DNA of 64,000 bases from Aaosphaeria pasadenensis (GCA_022813625.1 JAKLMB010000027.1:248001-312000); one strand, 5' to 3'. Positions 11,140 to 24,040 are shown, counted from the stretch's first letter. Program-made: numbers and translations. Notes: a model not told the origin generated them from the letters alone.

Positions 11140-13215
11140 GGTATCAGATGTATAAATTTGAAAGAGATGTGAGATTGGACCTGGACTTCCTGGATAGGCT
11201 GCACGCGTTTATGTACCCATCGAGGCTGAGTATTGGTTCCACTGGCGTCATATAACGACTATCCTCAAAGTAAGCCCAGGGTCTACGCTAAAAACCATAT
11301 AATTTGGGTCAATTGTGGGGTTTTTACTCAGATTGACGATAGTGCTGAGAGTAAGATACTTCTTTGCACCTAGTGCCCGGCCACATATAAGCATAGGGGT
11401 CACGCTAAAAGATGATAGCAATGACAATTAACCTTTATGTCCCCGAATTGGTAGTTCAGCGTCCCGAAAGTATCCAGACATGCTGTGACTTCAAAGAATA
11501 TTTCTACTAAGAGACCAGGAGAACCTCTGGAATCAGGTCAGGCCTCCAACATTGGGTCTCTTCTCATACCTCTCTCGTCGGCCAGACTTTGATCCGCCAA
11601 GCTATGATATGTGGAACATAGTGTTGTCGCGACATCTTTAATTTGCCCAGGTTAAAATCAGCGATTGCTTTTCCCTTTGTTCCAAAGATAAATCCTATGT
11701 CGACTTGAAAGTCTATGGATTTGAAGCCAGATGCGATCAAAGGCAATGGGTTGCTGGTTACTTGAATATTTGAACTTGTCTAACTTTATTGTCTACATTA
11801 CTATAGAAAGACAAGCGCAAGTTTCGAAATGCTCTGTATGAATGAATGGTCCTGGCTGATCAACGAAGGTTGGGACTCTCAACGGGAATATTTTAGATCT
11901 TCAAACAGGTCGGGGCAGCATTACACTCATCGCACCGTGTGGCTTTACGATTAAAGGTTTCATGGTTCATTTCATAGATGTATCTCCTTTCTTTTAGCAT
12001 GCGAGCAGCTAAATTATGGTTTCAATACTATGTTGTAGAACAGCACGATAGATGAGGTTGTTCGGAGATCACGTGTATGAAGGCTGACACGGGATGGTGA
12101 GAGATTCGGGCATTGTCCACCAACTCTACTCAGACAATCCAATTGGCGACAATTGGCGACATATTTGATCTGTTCACTAACAGAGGGTCGTGCCTGTGAT
12201 GTCTGATACTATAAAGAGGCGCCTGTGCGCAACCAAATCTGCCAAAGACCGTCGTTCATTTACCTAGACTGTGGCATATTTCCGGTGTGTATTATCATAA
12301 TGTCCAAGAGATACCTATCGTGCACGGGGCCTTAGACCCAGAAAATCTCTACACCGAGTTCCATGATTGTAGCAGTCGCACGAGATGAGAGAATCTCTGC
12401 TTGCATCGCTCCGACGCTGATTCCACCATATGCTCTTGCTTTTTCAAGGCCAAGGCGAGATCAACGACTCTTTACTATATCCAGTCACTGTTGATCGAGC
12501 TCGTGTTCTCCTCTCAAATCAGCTTTGTCGTTATCTGCATCATACTCGATACAGCTACCAACGTTCGTCAGATGCGGCAAAGTGCATGCCGTTGCATATA
12601 CTCCATCGAAGATCAAGATTAGGCAGATTGATATCTCGCGTTCGGAGCAAAGTTAGGTTACACGGCGTGATGCAGGCGCGAATCAGAAACTCTATCTGTT
12701 GATGACGCGACAAGGCAGTGCATGCTGACAGGCTTGCTTATCCCTATCTACTGCTCGATGGAGAAATTTGCAGAAGGTCGTAGTCTTGTGATTGGAAGTG
12801 TGGAAGAATAAAACAAAGCACGGTTCAAAAGCCACGCGAGGAACCGCATGCCTGCAGCATGGGATGACCGGGAATGCGGCGTGAATTCTTTGTTTTGTTG
12901 CAGTACGTTGAACGCCATCAATAAAATACGCGAGGATTGGAGTCTTTGCAAACCTTCTTGCCTCCGTACAACGTACCCAGCAAAGAAGCACGCTGCAGGA
13001 GCGGGGTAGGATACTCAACACAAAGGTTTCGTGATCGGTATGCAGCAATATAGCCTTACACGTGGTTGCGTCCTGGCGCATTGCTCATTGGGGAAGATGG
13101 GTTCGGTACTTCAAGAGTCGTTGAAAGAGCCGTGCAGAGCGACGTTGTCAATTTCACCGCGATCATTTATTTTTCCCATATTATTTTCTGAATCTGTAAT
13201 TTCTGTTGGTTAGCA
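11140..13215. other. Intergenic region between divergent oxidase and P450
   Basis: About 2.1 kb shared upstream region. It contains a short tandem (AATTGGCGAC repeated at ~12140-12160) and a TATA-like ACTATAAAG near 12208. No open frame has recognisable content. Confidence 0.45.
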
Positions 13216-15069
13216 ATGTCTTCTCCTCCACCAACCTACTACAAGAGGTTGAACACCTACAGAGGCTCACAAGCTGTATCTACAGCGTTGTGGGCCTCGG
13301 TAATTGCTGTAGGAATACTAAGACACTATTCTGGGGCGGCAACTCGAACCATTCACGAGGCCCTCCTCTTGTTCGTTCTGAGTACTGGTGCTTTTTCGAT
13401 ATATGTAAGCGTTTCCCGCAAATGACAAGAAAGCAGAGTTTGCCTGATAAAGTAACAGTGTGTGACTGTAATCATTTACAGAATCCGGCTTCATCCATTG
13501 TCAAAGTACCCCGGGCCATACTTGGCAAGATTCACAGACTGGTATTCGGTATACCATTGCGCTCTTGGAGACCGGCATATCGATTTCTACAGACTGCATC
13601 AAAGATATGGTTAGTCTTTTTTCACTATACCATATCAACTTGCAGCATTTGGGCTAAGTAACCTACCTCGTAGGTCCGATCGTTCGATATGGGCCACACA
13701 GAATCTCCATCAATACGAATACCGCTCTAAGGGATGTGTACCATGTTCGTGCAAATGTTCAGCGGAGTACCCTCTTCAATGTGTTCAGTCACTTCTTCAA
13801 AGTGTCGACCGTCTTGACGACCATCAGTCGCAAAGTACATGTTTCCAAACGTCGCATAATGACCGAGGCACTTAATGCCACCACGATGAAAGGAACCGAG
13901 GAGGTCACACTCGAAAATATCAGATTTTTCTGTGATAGAATGCTCGATGCGTCCCCGGAAAAATCACGAGAATGGAGCTCAGGCCGAAACATGACGCTCT
14001 GGTGCGGATGGTTGCTCACTGACATTTCTGGAGACGCGATATTCCATAAGAGCTGGAATATGCTCAGGAGTACGGAGAATCGCGATATCTTCCACATACT
14101 TGGAGAAGGGGCCGGCGGTCTCGTTATGGTTTGTGCTTCTCTCTTACTACTGCTCTAACTAACATTCTTCAGGTCGGACATATGCCCGACATTCTAAAGC
14201 TCAAAATCGACAAAATTCTCTTCCGTAAGGCTACAGAAGGGACCTATAAATATCAAAAGGTCGCTGCTGAACAGTCCGATTGGAGGCTGCAACAGGCTGA
14301 AAACATCAAAGAACCCGATATCTTCGGCTCCCTGATGAATACGAAAGACCCTGAAACAGGACGTAGCCTCACACGTGAAGAGCTCATCGGCGAAGCAGGA
14401 TTTCTCATCATCGCGGGAAGTGACACGACGGCATCTGCAGTAACCGCGACCATCTTCTACTTGCTCCACTATCCGCAGTGCCTTGAAGTCGCCCGGAAGG
14501 AGGTAGACCAGCACTTTCCCAACATAGAAGACATTCGATCTGGAGAATCACTCACGGCATGTAAATACCTGTACGCTTGCATTACAGAGGCGATGAGGCT
14601 GTGCCCATCCGTGGGTGGCATTACCCCACGAGAGGTCATGGACGGAGGAATCGTCATCGATAATCAAGAATTCCCCGCTGGCACAGAGCTTGGTGTCCCG
14701 CACTACGCCCTTCAGCACATGGAGGAATACTTCCCACAGCCGTTTAGTTACGTGCCGACGAGATGGCTTCTTGCGTCTCAGCATGAAGGCGGCGTGCCGC
14801 TAGAGGAATGGAAACTTGCAAACTCGGCCTTCGCGGCTTTCGGTGTGGGGAGAACGCAGTGCATTGGGAAGGTCCAGGCTTATTCGAGGGCGATGACCAT
14901 CATTGCGCGTCTTCTTCGTCTGTTCGACATGAGACTGGATCCTGATTCTTCTATTGGGGAGGGTAACCCTGTTCTAGGGGAGGGTCGCCATAGGAAGGAT
15001 GAGTTCCAGACGTGGGACCAGTTTACTTCGCGCCACGATGGACCTATGGTTCAATTTCGTCCGCGATGA
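13216..15069 (+). CDS. Cytochrome P450 monooxygenase
   Basis: Four exons (13216-13404, 13459-13609, 13674-14128, 14173-15069) give 563 aa. The acceptor at 13458 was chosen because only that frame restores the P450 N-terminus: membrane anchor, then RLHPLSKYPGPYLARF, HIDFYRLHQRYGPIVRYGP. Further landmarks are the C-helix HVSKRRI, the I-helix AGSDTTAS, the K-helix EAMR (ExxR), a PTRW motif and the heme loop FAAFGVGRTQCIGK with the heme-ligand Cys at about residue 495. The protein is therefore a membrane-anchored ER monooxygenase needing a P450 reductase. Subfamily and substrate are not assignable by eye. The neighbour in divergent orientation is an FAD oxidase, a combination common in secondary-metabolite tailoring, but no synthase is present here. 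Confidence 0.92.
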
Positions 15070-15332
15070 TATTCTGTGTCAGAACAAAATTTGCTCATCG
15101 TGGCGGGAAGAGACTATTTTGTAGATTAGAAGGGCATCGTAAGCGGGAAAGAACGCGAGCAACACATTTTTGTAGGCGTTTGAATTGTTCGTGCCATTAC
15201 CTGTTGACTTGTTCATCATTTTCATTACTATTAGTTCTGGGTCGATAGGTACATTATATATCCTCAATCATTATACAATCACCTCTATAATCACCCTTGA
15301 TCAAGTGTCTTGGAAGCCGACGTCCCAGGTAC

Positions 15333-17650
15333 CTAAGTCTTAAGGATACTAGCAGCGACTAAAACAGCGTCTGCAGTTTTAGCCACCCATTCTTGGGCCC
15401 TTGTGAAGTTGTTTTGGAATGTAATGCTCTCAGTGATACCAGGGAAAGTAACAGGCGCATAGCCGGTATCGAGTCCTGGGGCGAAGATCAAGTTTTGGAA
15501 AAACTCGCGACCATCAAGTCCGCCCTGGCTAGTAAATCCACGCGAGAAGTCGCGTGCCTTCTGGTTGGCAACTGTCAGAAGCTCGGTGTTGTTGGAGCTA
15601 ATAGCAAGTTGGCGAAGCTCGTCAAATTCTTGGGCGGATGACTCGAATGTGGATATGACGTCCGTGAGCTCGGACAAATCCAAAGTGCCGTTCGCAGAGG
15701 TGATTGTAGAATTCAATTCTTCCAAGTAGGTGCGGAACTCAGGGACGTAACCCGATGGTTCAAGAGGAACTGATGCATCATTGGCGAAATGGTAGAGAAG
15801 CAGTGTGAGATATTGACCCATGGCTTTGTGAGTATGGAATCCGGGGTCGCCGAAAGTGGACATCCAGTGATAGGAGTCGTAGTTCGAATGGTAGGGATAG
15901 ATAGGATCTCCCGGGCCACCTCCAGCACCGACGTCAATGGATGCGATGCCTCGGTGCAAGAACGAGGTGTAATCACTGCCTGATCCAAGAACACCAATCT
16001 CCCCATCTTCCTCTTCCCAGACGTCGTACATTGTCTGATTAGTACTTCCCCGATAAGGGAAAGTAATCTTCTTCATAACCTCTGTGCCGATGGAGTGTAG
16101 GTCTGGCGTAGCCGCAATTCCTGGAATCGGACCACTGACGGCAATGTCAATATTCAAGTACGACACAGCGGCTGTTTTCAACCATGGAATATACTCCTCG
16201 ACCCATTCGGTGCTTGAGAACTATGATTAGCCCCTATCAGTAGTAACAGTGTCTTTGGCGACTTACCTTCCGACGAGCCCATATTCTTCAGCATCCCAGC
16301 TGGCAAGAACAATGGTCCGAGTTGGTCGCCAGCCAGTCTCTAACAGCTTTCCGAAGGCCTTGGATAATTCAATCAACACGGCAGAACCAGAGTTGGGATC
16401 AGCAGCTTTTGAATGTCAGTCTGAAATCATTGTAAGGATCTAGTAGTCTTACCTCCGCCAACTATCCATGCATCACGGTGGTTGCCAACAATGATCACCT
16501 CATCCTGGCTCGTGCCGTTGATGATTCCAATGGCATCCCAGATGGGTGTATACGCATCCTCCATGACATTAGTCAATGACAAGGTGGCCGTTGAGCCTTG
16601 TCCAGTGCTATATGAAACTCCAGGAATAGCACCGACCCATCCCGTGCGGTTCACTTCTGTTCCGTTGTCGCCAAAATCATTCAGTGACTGGAGAATAGGC
16701 TGCGCGTCGAGCCAGGAGATTGGAATGGAAGGAATGCGGGGGACACTGTTACTTTTGTCTGCTCGTAAAGAATCCTCCTTGGAGGTATATCCAGGTGTGG
16801 TAGGGTCACCGGGATATATGCTTAGAAACTGTACACTTCCTCTCTGGACTGAGGTGGGATTCCTCGCGGGCCCGTTCGGATAAGCTGCAACACCCTTTGC
16901 CTCAGTGACATTACCATCATCAACAGGATCACTGAAGATGACAGCACCAATCATTCCATGCTCTTGCGCGTTCTTCACTTTTAATCCTCGGAATGGTCCA
17001 CCATATTTTGCTACCGCGATCTTGCCTTCTAATTCTACGCCCAAGGCTATCAAGCGATCGAAATCTACTTGCTGTCCTCGCCCAACGTAGACGAATTCAG
17101 CAGATACATTGCCGCTAGCAGAATATCCGTGGAATGTCGGGATGCGGTTTGGGTAGCCAGTAGTTTCGTCCTCCTCAAGGACTGCCTCTTCCAGGGAGGC
17201 GGAAAGAGTGGTTCCATTGGGATACGTGAGAACTAGAGAGTTCGAGACAGGATAGTTGAGATATACATAATACTCGTCCAACCTCGATGTGAAGCCCCCT
17301 TCTGCCCACTTGTCTGCGGTCCATTGGGCCATCGTCTTATTTCGACCGGCAACATGGTCACCATGGGCTGACTTTAGTTAGACACATGCGGCGTAGTTGT
17401 AATCAACACAGGGTCACACACTATAGTAATACGACCATTCTGCAATGGAGGTATTGTCGAATGAGTCTAGAAGAATTCGCTCATTGTCATCTAGAACGGG
17501 TGGGAATGTAATATTGCTGGCTTGTCGCTTGACATGGGTATGGAGATGATTTTTAAAAGATCGCTCTCTCTGGCACGCTTGAGCGCCAATTGCGGCGAGT
17601 ATAAGAATAGCTGCCTTCATTATCGCAACCAGTAGTAGACCCGATAGCAA
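15333..17650 (-). CDS. Secreted M28 zinc peptidase, glutamate carboxypeptidase II / Vps70-like
   Basis: Exons 17420-17650, 16453-17371, 16267-16405 and 15333-16212 give 722 aa, the usual family length. The N-terminus has a signal peptide (AAILILAAIGAQACQ) and then WSYYYS..HGDHVAGRNKTMAQW. A PA domain (~100-330) precedes the M28 catalytic domain. All metal ligands of the family can be placed: His in GNHRDAW, Asp in DPNSGSA, Glu-Glu in WDAEEYGLVGS, Asp in NIDIAVSG, and His in YPYHSNYDSYHW. The C-terminal dimerisation-like domain follows. Homologues are co-catalytic di-zinc exopeptidases that remove C-terminal residues. Secretion or vacuolar delivery is inferred from the signal peptide and many N-glycosylation sequons; no long internal membrane segment is seen. 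Confidence 0.92.
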
Positions 17651-18608
17651 GACAGAGAAAATGTGAATATACGAGGGTACATGTCCTTAAGTACCAAATG
17701 TATCAAGTCAAGCAGGACTGCGGACGAAAGCACAGAAGGATAACGTCAACGACAGGCCCAATTGCGCCGAACATCCTGGAACACGACCCATCCGCAACGC
17801 TTCGTGACACCATAAGCGTGGAGAGCTTGGGAAGCTTGGAACCAAGAATTGACCATTCTTACGGATACCAGCAGTCTATAGCTGTATCTGGAAGGTCGCA
17901 ACAGATAGCAGGCGGGGAAACGATGGGAGAGGTACTTGGCAGAGGACGATGACGGTGATGTGCAGACGGGTAAAGTATTGTTTCGGCAAGGAACCATTCC
18001 AGGTAACCATCGCTTAGCAAAGTAGCCGATGTCGAGGAATACAATCCATCGGAAGGTTACCTATTGAGACTTTGATGTGTAAAACATTCGAGGTGGGATT
18101 TTATCTATTCATTCTGCGCCCAAGGACGAGGCTTTGAAGATTATTCTTAATCAAATGGTCAACTATCCCAATAGCACAATGGGTAGGATCTTGTTGAAGT
18201 AGAAAAGAACTCGGCTTATAGAAGCAAAACAGCGATCCGGTTCCAAGACACGGCAAGGTAGCTTTGAATTAGTATTCGAACTATGACATATTTTGGCTTG
18301 AGGGATTACTCAAAGGCGTACTCTGTACTGTGTTTGTGTAATGAGAATGGGTGCGAGCAGTGTAGTGTATGAGTGAGTTGACTGACTGTCCGCTTTGCGT
18401 TTAGGCGGATGATCTGCATCCATACCCGTTTAGGCACTAGTCGCATTTCCGTTCCGCGGTTGCGGCCAAACAGAGCGGCCGGACCATCCATTCATTTAAT
18501 TCATACAATGTTGTCAGTTACATCCATCCATCACTTCAGACACGTCAAAGCTATTCTGTTGTCTCACCGAAGGGCTCAGCCGTGATGCCATACTAACTAC
18601 TAACCAAG

Positions 18609-18650
<42 letters not shown>

Positions 18651-18777
18651 ACGACAACAACAACAAAGGAAATAACACAAACATAAATAGAGACACCATT
18701 GACGCTCTCGTGCTCCCCCGGACCTCCGCCACTCTTTCCATCCATCTACATGATTTCCCAACACCACCACCTTAGCC
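17651..18777. other. Intergenic region between divergent peptidase and GAR-domain gene
   Basis: About 1.1 kb. It holds both promoters and the CAG repeat (listed separately). No other gene is seen. Confidence 0.5.
18610..18645 (+). repeat. (CAG)12 trinucleotide microsatellite
   Basis: Twelve uninterrupted CAG units followed by an imperfect CAA/CGA tail to about 18670. The tract ends about 130 bp before the ATG of the GAR-domain gene and probably lies in its 5' leader. Length polymorphism is likely. Reverse-strand frames through it encode low-complexity Leu or Cys runs and are not genes. Confidence 0.9.
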
Positions 18778-21570
18778 ATGTCTTCGTTATCGAGCCCACC
18801 GCACTTCCTTCCTCCGATATCTCCTCGACGTGCCCCATCACCCATAATGTCACCAGGAGGCCGACGAGGTAGAGCACTAGGATCGTCTGAAGAATCTCAT
18901 CTCCGCGATCTCTCTCCGACGGCCACCCTCCGCGCATTCACAGAGCGACCCATGCCACACGATGTCACCCGCGACGAATACAAGATTTTTGCTTGTATAG
19001 ATAATCTCACTGCTGCGGAACGGGATTTGGGTGCCAGGGTGGCAAAAGCCGCTCAAAGGCTAAAAAGCTGGTGCCAGGAAATCGAACAATGGGGATGGTC
19101 TGGGAACTTCGATCAACCATCCGAGGAATTTTGTGAATCACGGAGGAGAAGCTTAGAGTTGCGCATTAAGGAGCATGTAAAGGACACCGAAGCCCTTGAA
19201 AAGATTGGTCCCCTCGAATACTGGGGCTCGCTATTGTCGGTCGAAGTCAAAGCCCACGAAGCCCGCTTAGACGAGATTGGTGACGACCTGCTCACATTGG
19301 ATATCGAGGAACTCAAGGAGCATGTCCTGGATATTCACGGACCCAACCGGTCGCGACCTTCTTCTGCTGGATTCGAATCTTCGCGTCAGAATTATAAACC
19401 TTTGGACGATTTTTCGTTTCTAATAACGCAAACACTTCTCTCCGCACTTCCCGATCACTTCCGACTTAAAGAACGATTAAATACCTGGACCGCGCGTGTA
19501 TCGATTCTTCGTGAAGCTCCTCGGTATCTCGACGACCTCAAAACTTCGCAAAAGGCTATGCAATTAGCATGGGACGCTCTTGACCCACCAAGTGATTCTT
19601 CAGATGCTGCTCTGGAGAAGTGGAAGGAGGCTGTTGACACCATATCAGTGGTCTTACGACAGAAGATCGCCAATCTAGGTCAACGCCTTGACGGGATGCT
19701 AGACACACTAGAGGGACGTGAAGATTGCTTACCTGAAAGGTGGATTGACTCTTTCGAGGCTACTGAGTCTGGGTTTGGAAATTGGACACACGAATCACGA
19801 AAGCGAGTGATCGAGTTCGAATTGCAGAGAGTACCGCGCCAGAACGGAGCAGATCTTTTCGAAAAGACTTTATCAAAGGTCTATAATCCGGCCAATCAGC
19901 CTGATGTATCCACCGCACGTAATAGCCCGCCACCGATCCTCAGACCCAGGGTGTCAGGTTCTGTGCATATCAACGAACGCAAGACTTCTGGATTCGGATC
20001 CATTGCTATTGTCCGTACCAGTCCTGAGCCAGATCGTGACGAGCCTCTGTCCAGCCCTGAGAAGTCGCAACAGAGCACCATCGCTTCGGAGGAGCCACTT
20101 CCATCGGATGATGAATTCGACTTCGAGGATGGAGACACTGTGATCCATAATGAACTTGACGAATCATTTGTTGAATCTCCCTCAATCGAATCCAATCCGC
20201 AGGACCCATTATCACTGAGTTTCTCTGACTCACTCTCGATGGCTCCTATAAAGGAAGACACGGAATCTGAGTCCCATTCAGATCGACCCCAGACTCCAAG
20301 GCTCCGGCGTGGTAGCGTCGATTCCATCTCCTCAGACATCTCATTCTCGTCAAGTCCAGCAAGCGTAATACTTGATTCGCCTTCCGTACGCAAAACAACC
20401 ACCCGCAAAATTCGAAATCCAAAACCAGAATTGAATGCAGCCATGAGTAAGAGGAGGCCACTCAATAGCACAAAAGACTCTAGTATCAACGCCAGTGTCA
20501 GTCCAAAAACCGAAAGTGCGCCATGGCCTCCAACACAATTCTCAAAGCAGCTTGCTTCTAATAGCACCGAGGATCTCGAACAAAAGATATCCGACATTTT
20601 GACTACCATTCCTGCTCACATTCGTCTTACTTCTGGTCCAGGTGCTAACGCACCAGAGGTGAAGTCCACACGCAGGCCTTTGAGAAGCAGAGGCAGTAAA
20701 GGCTTGCTACGTACAGCGCGCTCGATCAACGGATTGAAATCTCCAGAGCTTACTTTGTCGCCTGCGAAGGCAGACTCTGATTCAACATATTCAGGCCGCA
20801 GGTCAGCATCAGCACTCCGAAACGACAACGACATCAAGCTATATCATCTTACTCAGCCCGGAAAAGAACACCCTGTTAAATTGTTCATCCGTCGTGTCGG
20901 AGAGAATGGTGAGCGTGTTATGGTACGCGTCGGTGGCGGCTGGGCCGACTTGGGTGAATACTTACGACAGTATGCGGAGCACCATGGGCGACGAACTGTG
21001 AGCGAAGGCAAATTCGAGATTCTTGGTCTCGAGGTCCGCCCTACAGAGTCACCCCGGCCCGAGAGTGCAATGAGCAAAGGTCGAGCGATGAGCCGAGGCT
21101 CTCATGTGGATAGCCCAAGCACAACGCCCAAGAAGATCATCGGTCAGGGAATTTCAAAGGACGATGCGCCACCTCCAATGCCAAATCTGAACACGACACC
21201 TGGTGGGGGAATTGGGGAGGCGTCTGCACCATCCACAGGATCTTCACGGCATTCTTGGACTGGCAACGAAGTTGGCCTCGCCGGTCCCAAGGCGAAAAAG
21301 TTGGATCTCAGTGGGGAAAAATTGGACTGGATCGAGGGAATGATGAAGCAGGCCAGGACCGTCAGTGGCAACAACATACCCAACATGGCTCGATCAGAGG
21401 AGACATCTGGGCAGCAACAGCAACAGCAACCGCAAGCACCACGGGAGGCAGCTGGTAGCAGGTCGGACAGCAGGTCAGGAGCGCGTAAGCAGCATGAATT
21501 CGGTGATCTCGGCAAATTTGGAGGCACAAAAAGAGTCTTCCTAAGAGGCGGGAAGTTATCAGAGCACTAA
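18778..21570 (+). CDS. GAR (GAS2-related) domain cytoskeletal protein
   Basis: Single-exon 930-aa protein. Residues ~55-340 are predicted largely helical (LTAAERDLGARVAKAAQRLK onward), with many charged residues. A long Ser/Asp/Glu-rich and Pro-rich disordered middle follows (~370-690). A GAR domain occurs at ~687-745: KLYHLTQPGKEHPVKLFIRR, then VMVRVGGGWADLGEYLRQY, as in GAS2 and spectraplakin proteins, where it binds microtubules. The tail is Gln-rich near residue 880 (run of CAG/CAA codons) and ends basic. The protein probably links microtubules to other cell structures in the cytoplasm; this is inference from the GAR domain. Fungal members are widespread but little characterised. The ATG directly precedes a Ser/Pro-rich start with no upstream in-frame alternative. 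Confidence 0.88.
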   Translation: MSSLSSPPHFLPPISPRRAPSPIMSPGGRRGRALGSSEESHLRDLSPTATLRAFTERPMPHDVTRDEYKIFACIDNLTAAERDLGARVAKAAQRLKSWCQEIEQWGWSGNFDQPSEEFCESRRRSLELRIKEHVKDTEALEKIGPLEYWGSLLSVEVKAHEARLDEIGDDLLTLDIEELKEHVLDIHGPNRSRPSSAGFESSRQNYKPLDDFSFLITQTLLSALPDHFRLKERLNTWTARVSILREAPRYLDDLKTSQKAMQLAWDALDPPSDSSDAALEKWKEAVDTISVVLRQKIANLGQRLDGMLDTLEGREDCLPERWIDSFEATESGFGNWTHESRKRVIEFELQRVPRQNGADLFEKTLSKVYNPANQPDVSTARNSPPPILRPRVSGSVHINERKTSGFGSIAIVRTSPEPDRDEPLSSPEKSQQSTIASEEPLPSDDEFDFEDGDTVIHNELDESFVESPSIESNPQDPLSLSFSDSLSMAPIKEDTESESHSDRPQTPRLRRGSVDSISSDISFSSSPASVILDSPSVRKTTTRKIRNPKPELNAAMSKRRPLNSTKDSSINASVSPKTESAPWPPTQFSKQLASNSTEDLEQKISDILTTIPAHIRLTSGPGANAPEVKSTRRPLRSRGSKGLLRTARSINGLKSPELTLSPAKADSDSTYSGRRSASALRNDNDIKLYHLTQPGKEHPVKLFIRRVGENGERVMVRVGGGWADLGEYLRQYAEHHGRRTVSEGKFEILGLEVRPTESPRPESAMSKGRAMSRGSHVDSPSTTPKKIIGQGISKDDAPPPMPNLNTTPGGGIGEASAPSTGSSRHSWTGNEVGLAGPKAKKLDLSGEKLDWIEGMMKQARTVSGNNIPNMARSEETSGQQQQQQPQAPREAAGSRSDSRSGARKQHEFGDLGKFGGTKRVFLRGGKLSEH

Positions 21571-24040
21571 AGGCTGGTTTTAGGAGGAAGCTCTTCTTTC
21601 CTTCTTTTGCATTTCTTTTGTCTAGAACACTCGGTACAAGCATCAGATACCCCCTCCAGCATATACTTGGCACTTTTCTTTTTTTCACTTTTTCCTTTTG
21701 TTGGTCACATAGAAGAATTCATCAGCCATGCTGTTTATAGTTAGCACACACTTAATGTATCTTTCTCTTCTACGCGGTTTATCCCGTGGAGAAGGAGTCC
21801 CAAAATTCGAGAACAGCCAGGTATGCACCTGATGTGCAATGTCACTCTCATAGTCGTCACCAACCACTCTCTTCTCTGTATATAATTTATTGAAAGTCTG
21901 AGAACTTCTCGGAAACAGCTCCATCTATCGGAATAAAACAGCAGTCGGGATCGCGTCCCAACACAAAATCTCTTTACGTGTGAGAGGCAGCGCAGAAATC
22001 CTGCAAAGCAGCAATGATCCATTCGGTTCTCTTGCACTCAGGATTCAATACCATGTGGCCACTATTCTGTCACGATGTGATGCGGAGAAGTCCCCTCTCC
22101 CATGATCACATTGTATAGATCGATCCGGCGCAGTCAGGGCCCATTTTGCCAAATCTCTGATGCTTGCCCACATATCCCTCGTATAGGTGGATAAAGCGGA
22201 CCTGAGGTGTGCTAATGTAAGTTAAGGTCGGGGAGTAGGGCCATTACGACGACATGGGCAAATATGCGTTCAGACAGAGCTCTGTGCACGCGCGAGACAA
22301 TCTCAGAGGGCGGGCATGTGAAAGTAGCAGAATTGTAAGGCAATGCTACGACGAACAAATTGGGCCTCAAGGCTGATAGTAAAGATGTAACCCAAAGCTA
22401 GAGAAGAGATCTAGGACGTGAACCTACGAGTACATGACCCGAAGTCCAATCTCCACCAACAGAAGAACGCGACTTTTCTCGAAGCCCCTCGCAAAACCCC
22501 TGAATCCCGTTTCTTTCAATCCGATGGCTGTCGCGCGCGCTCTCCCGCGCGGATTCCATCTTCCCAGTTTTCCACGCCACGAAGGTCGCACAAAAGAAGT
22601 TCGAAGATTATGCGTCGCATGCTGTAGGCCCACTAGGTAGTTGAAATCCGTGTGTTACCGTGTTCCCCTATTATCCATCCCTGCACAAACTTCCCTCTCG
22701 GGAAATGGATAGAGCGCCTGGGCTGTGGCGTATTCCAACGCATAGACCATCCTTCTCTCCCCTTATATATCGGGGCAGGGTATGCCCCAGACGACTATTG
22801 GGACGACACATAAGCACTTCCCATATTGAGCTTGCTCTGCATAAGTTTGGAATACAACCAAAACGAATATCTAAGTGCGAATCGTTTTCGATAGTTGAAG
22901 TTTGTTTGTCAGAGCACCTGATCAATTGCCTGAAGCACGAGGAGTTTGGTTCGTGTTACCTTCTCAATACGCTTGCTTTAAGTGTAGAACTAAGGTGGAC
23001 TTCGCGTATCACAACGAAATTTCCACGACCGATAAAGTCATCAGCACTGTTAGTTCATGAGCAATATCGAGTTAGCAGTGTGCAATCCTGCTTGAACATG
23101 ACGTTTGCTTCCGGACGTAGTGGGATTTGGGGGTAAACTTGAGAATACCGGATCGGTCCGCGCCACAGCAAGCCTGAGCAACGCATCTATGAGGCTTCTC
23201 TGTGGTGGAACCAAGATGAACGCCATCGTTCTCGGCCTACACATCCTCCATCTGGGAGATTGAACTTGCTGCACGAACCCGTATACTATATGGGACAGTG
23301 TTGCATAGCAGGGAAAGACAGTAAACGTTTCTGTCTGGTTTCCGTGTGCAGCAGTATAGAGAACGCACCAGCTTCTTGGAGCCGTAGATTATTGGCTAAA
23401 AACCCTCCCCAATTTCCGTTACAACAACAGACTAAAGCCATGGTCCCTCCTTATCATACTGTGTAGAATCAATACTGGGATCACCGGTCAAACCGTCTAG
23501 GGTACGAAGGCAGCTGAAGGACCACATTGCTGAGTGGCGTTGTTCCTGTTCCTGAGAAGAGTATCATTCGTAAGCAAGGGGTATCCTTCTGGAAATTATC
23601 CAACGTGATGATGGATTCGTTGAGACCTAGATCCATGGTCACTTTGGATGTGCAGAGGGTGTGTCGAGTGATGGAACACACTATCCGATTGATCTCTGAG
23701 CCTGAATCTCCAGTCCCCAATTGTCTAGTGGTGGCGTGGTTCTTGCCAGGTATGGTCACTTTAACGATGCTAGGCCGTGACAAGACTGAGCGGTCGGGCC
23801 GCCTCCAGAAGACGGCACCTAGGTCGGTCGGGTTCTCGGTACGAGTGGAAGAAACGTCGTGAGACGGATGATCTACAAGCCCGGGCGCGGGATGGTGTCC
23901 TAGTGATGATGCTCATTTCCAGGTAATAGTTACCGGTTCGATGGTTCCCAAGAGACTGCGAAACGTCTTAGGTCATATGGCATGGCAATGCCGTATTACT
24001 CCTTAGTCGCGCCTTGACTACATTGAGCTAAACAATAAGT
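21571..24040. other. Intergenic or unassigned region
   Basis: About 2.5 kb. One 158-codon plus-strand frame (22660-23136) and a minus-strand frame (23481-23915) are open but show no domain. The latter could be a downstream exon of the small gene at 24067-24412. I cannot support a firm gene. Confidence 0.4.

Noticed and set aside
13482..13661. P450 exon 2 read from an acceptor at 13481
   Set aside because: That frame loses the P450 N-terminal signature and cannot join exon 3 in phase. The acceptor at 13458 restores PLSKYPGP and RYGPIVRYGP.
18514..18845. Minus-strand frames with poly-Leu or poly-Cys runs
   Set aside because: They are translations of the CAG repeat on the reverse strand and overlap the start of the GAR-domain gene; no coding signal otherwise.
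22660..23136. Plus-strand 158-codon frame
   Set aside because: No recognised domain, no intron structure, composition not clearly coding. A real orphan gene is not excluded.
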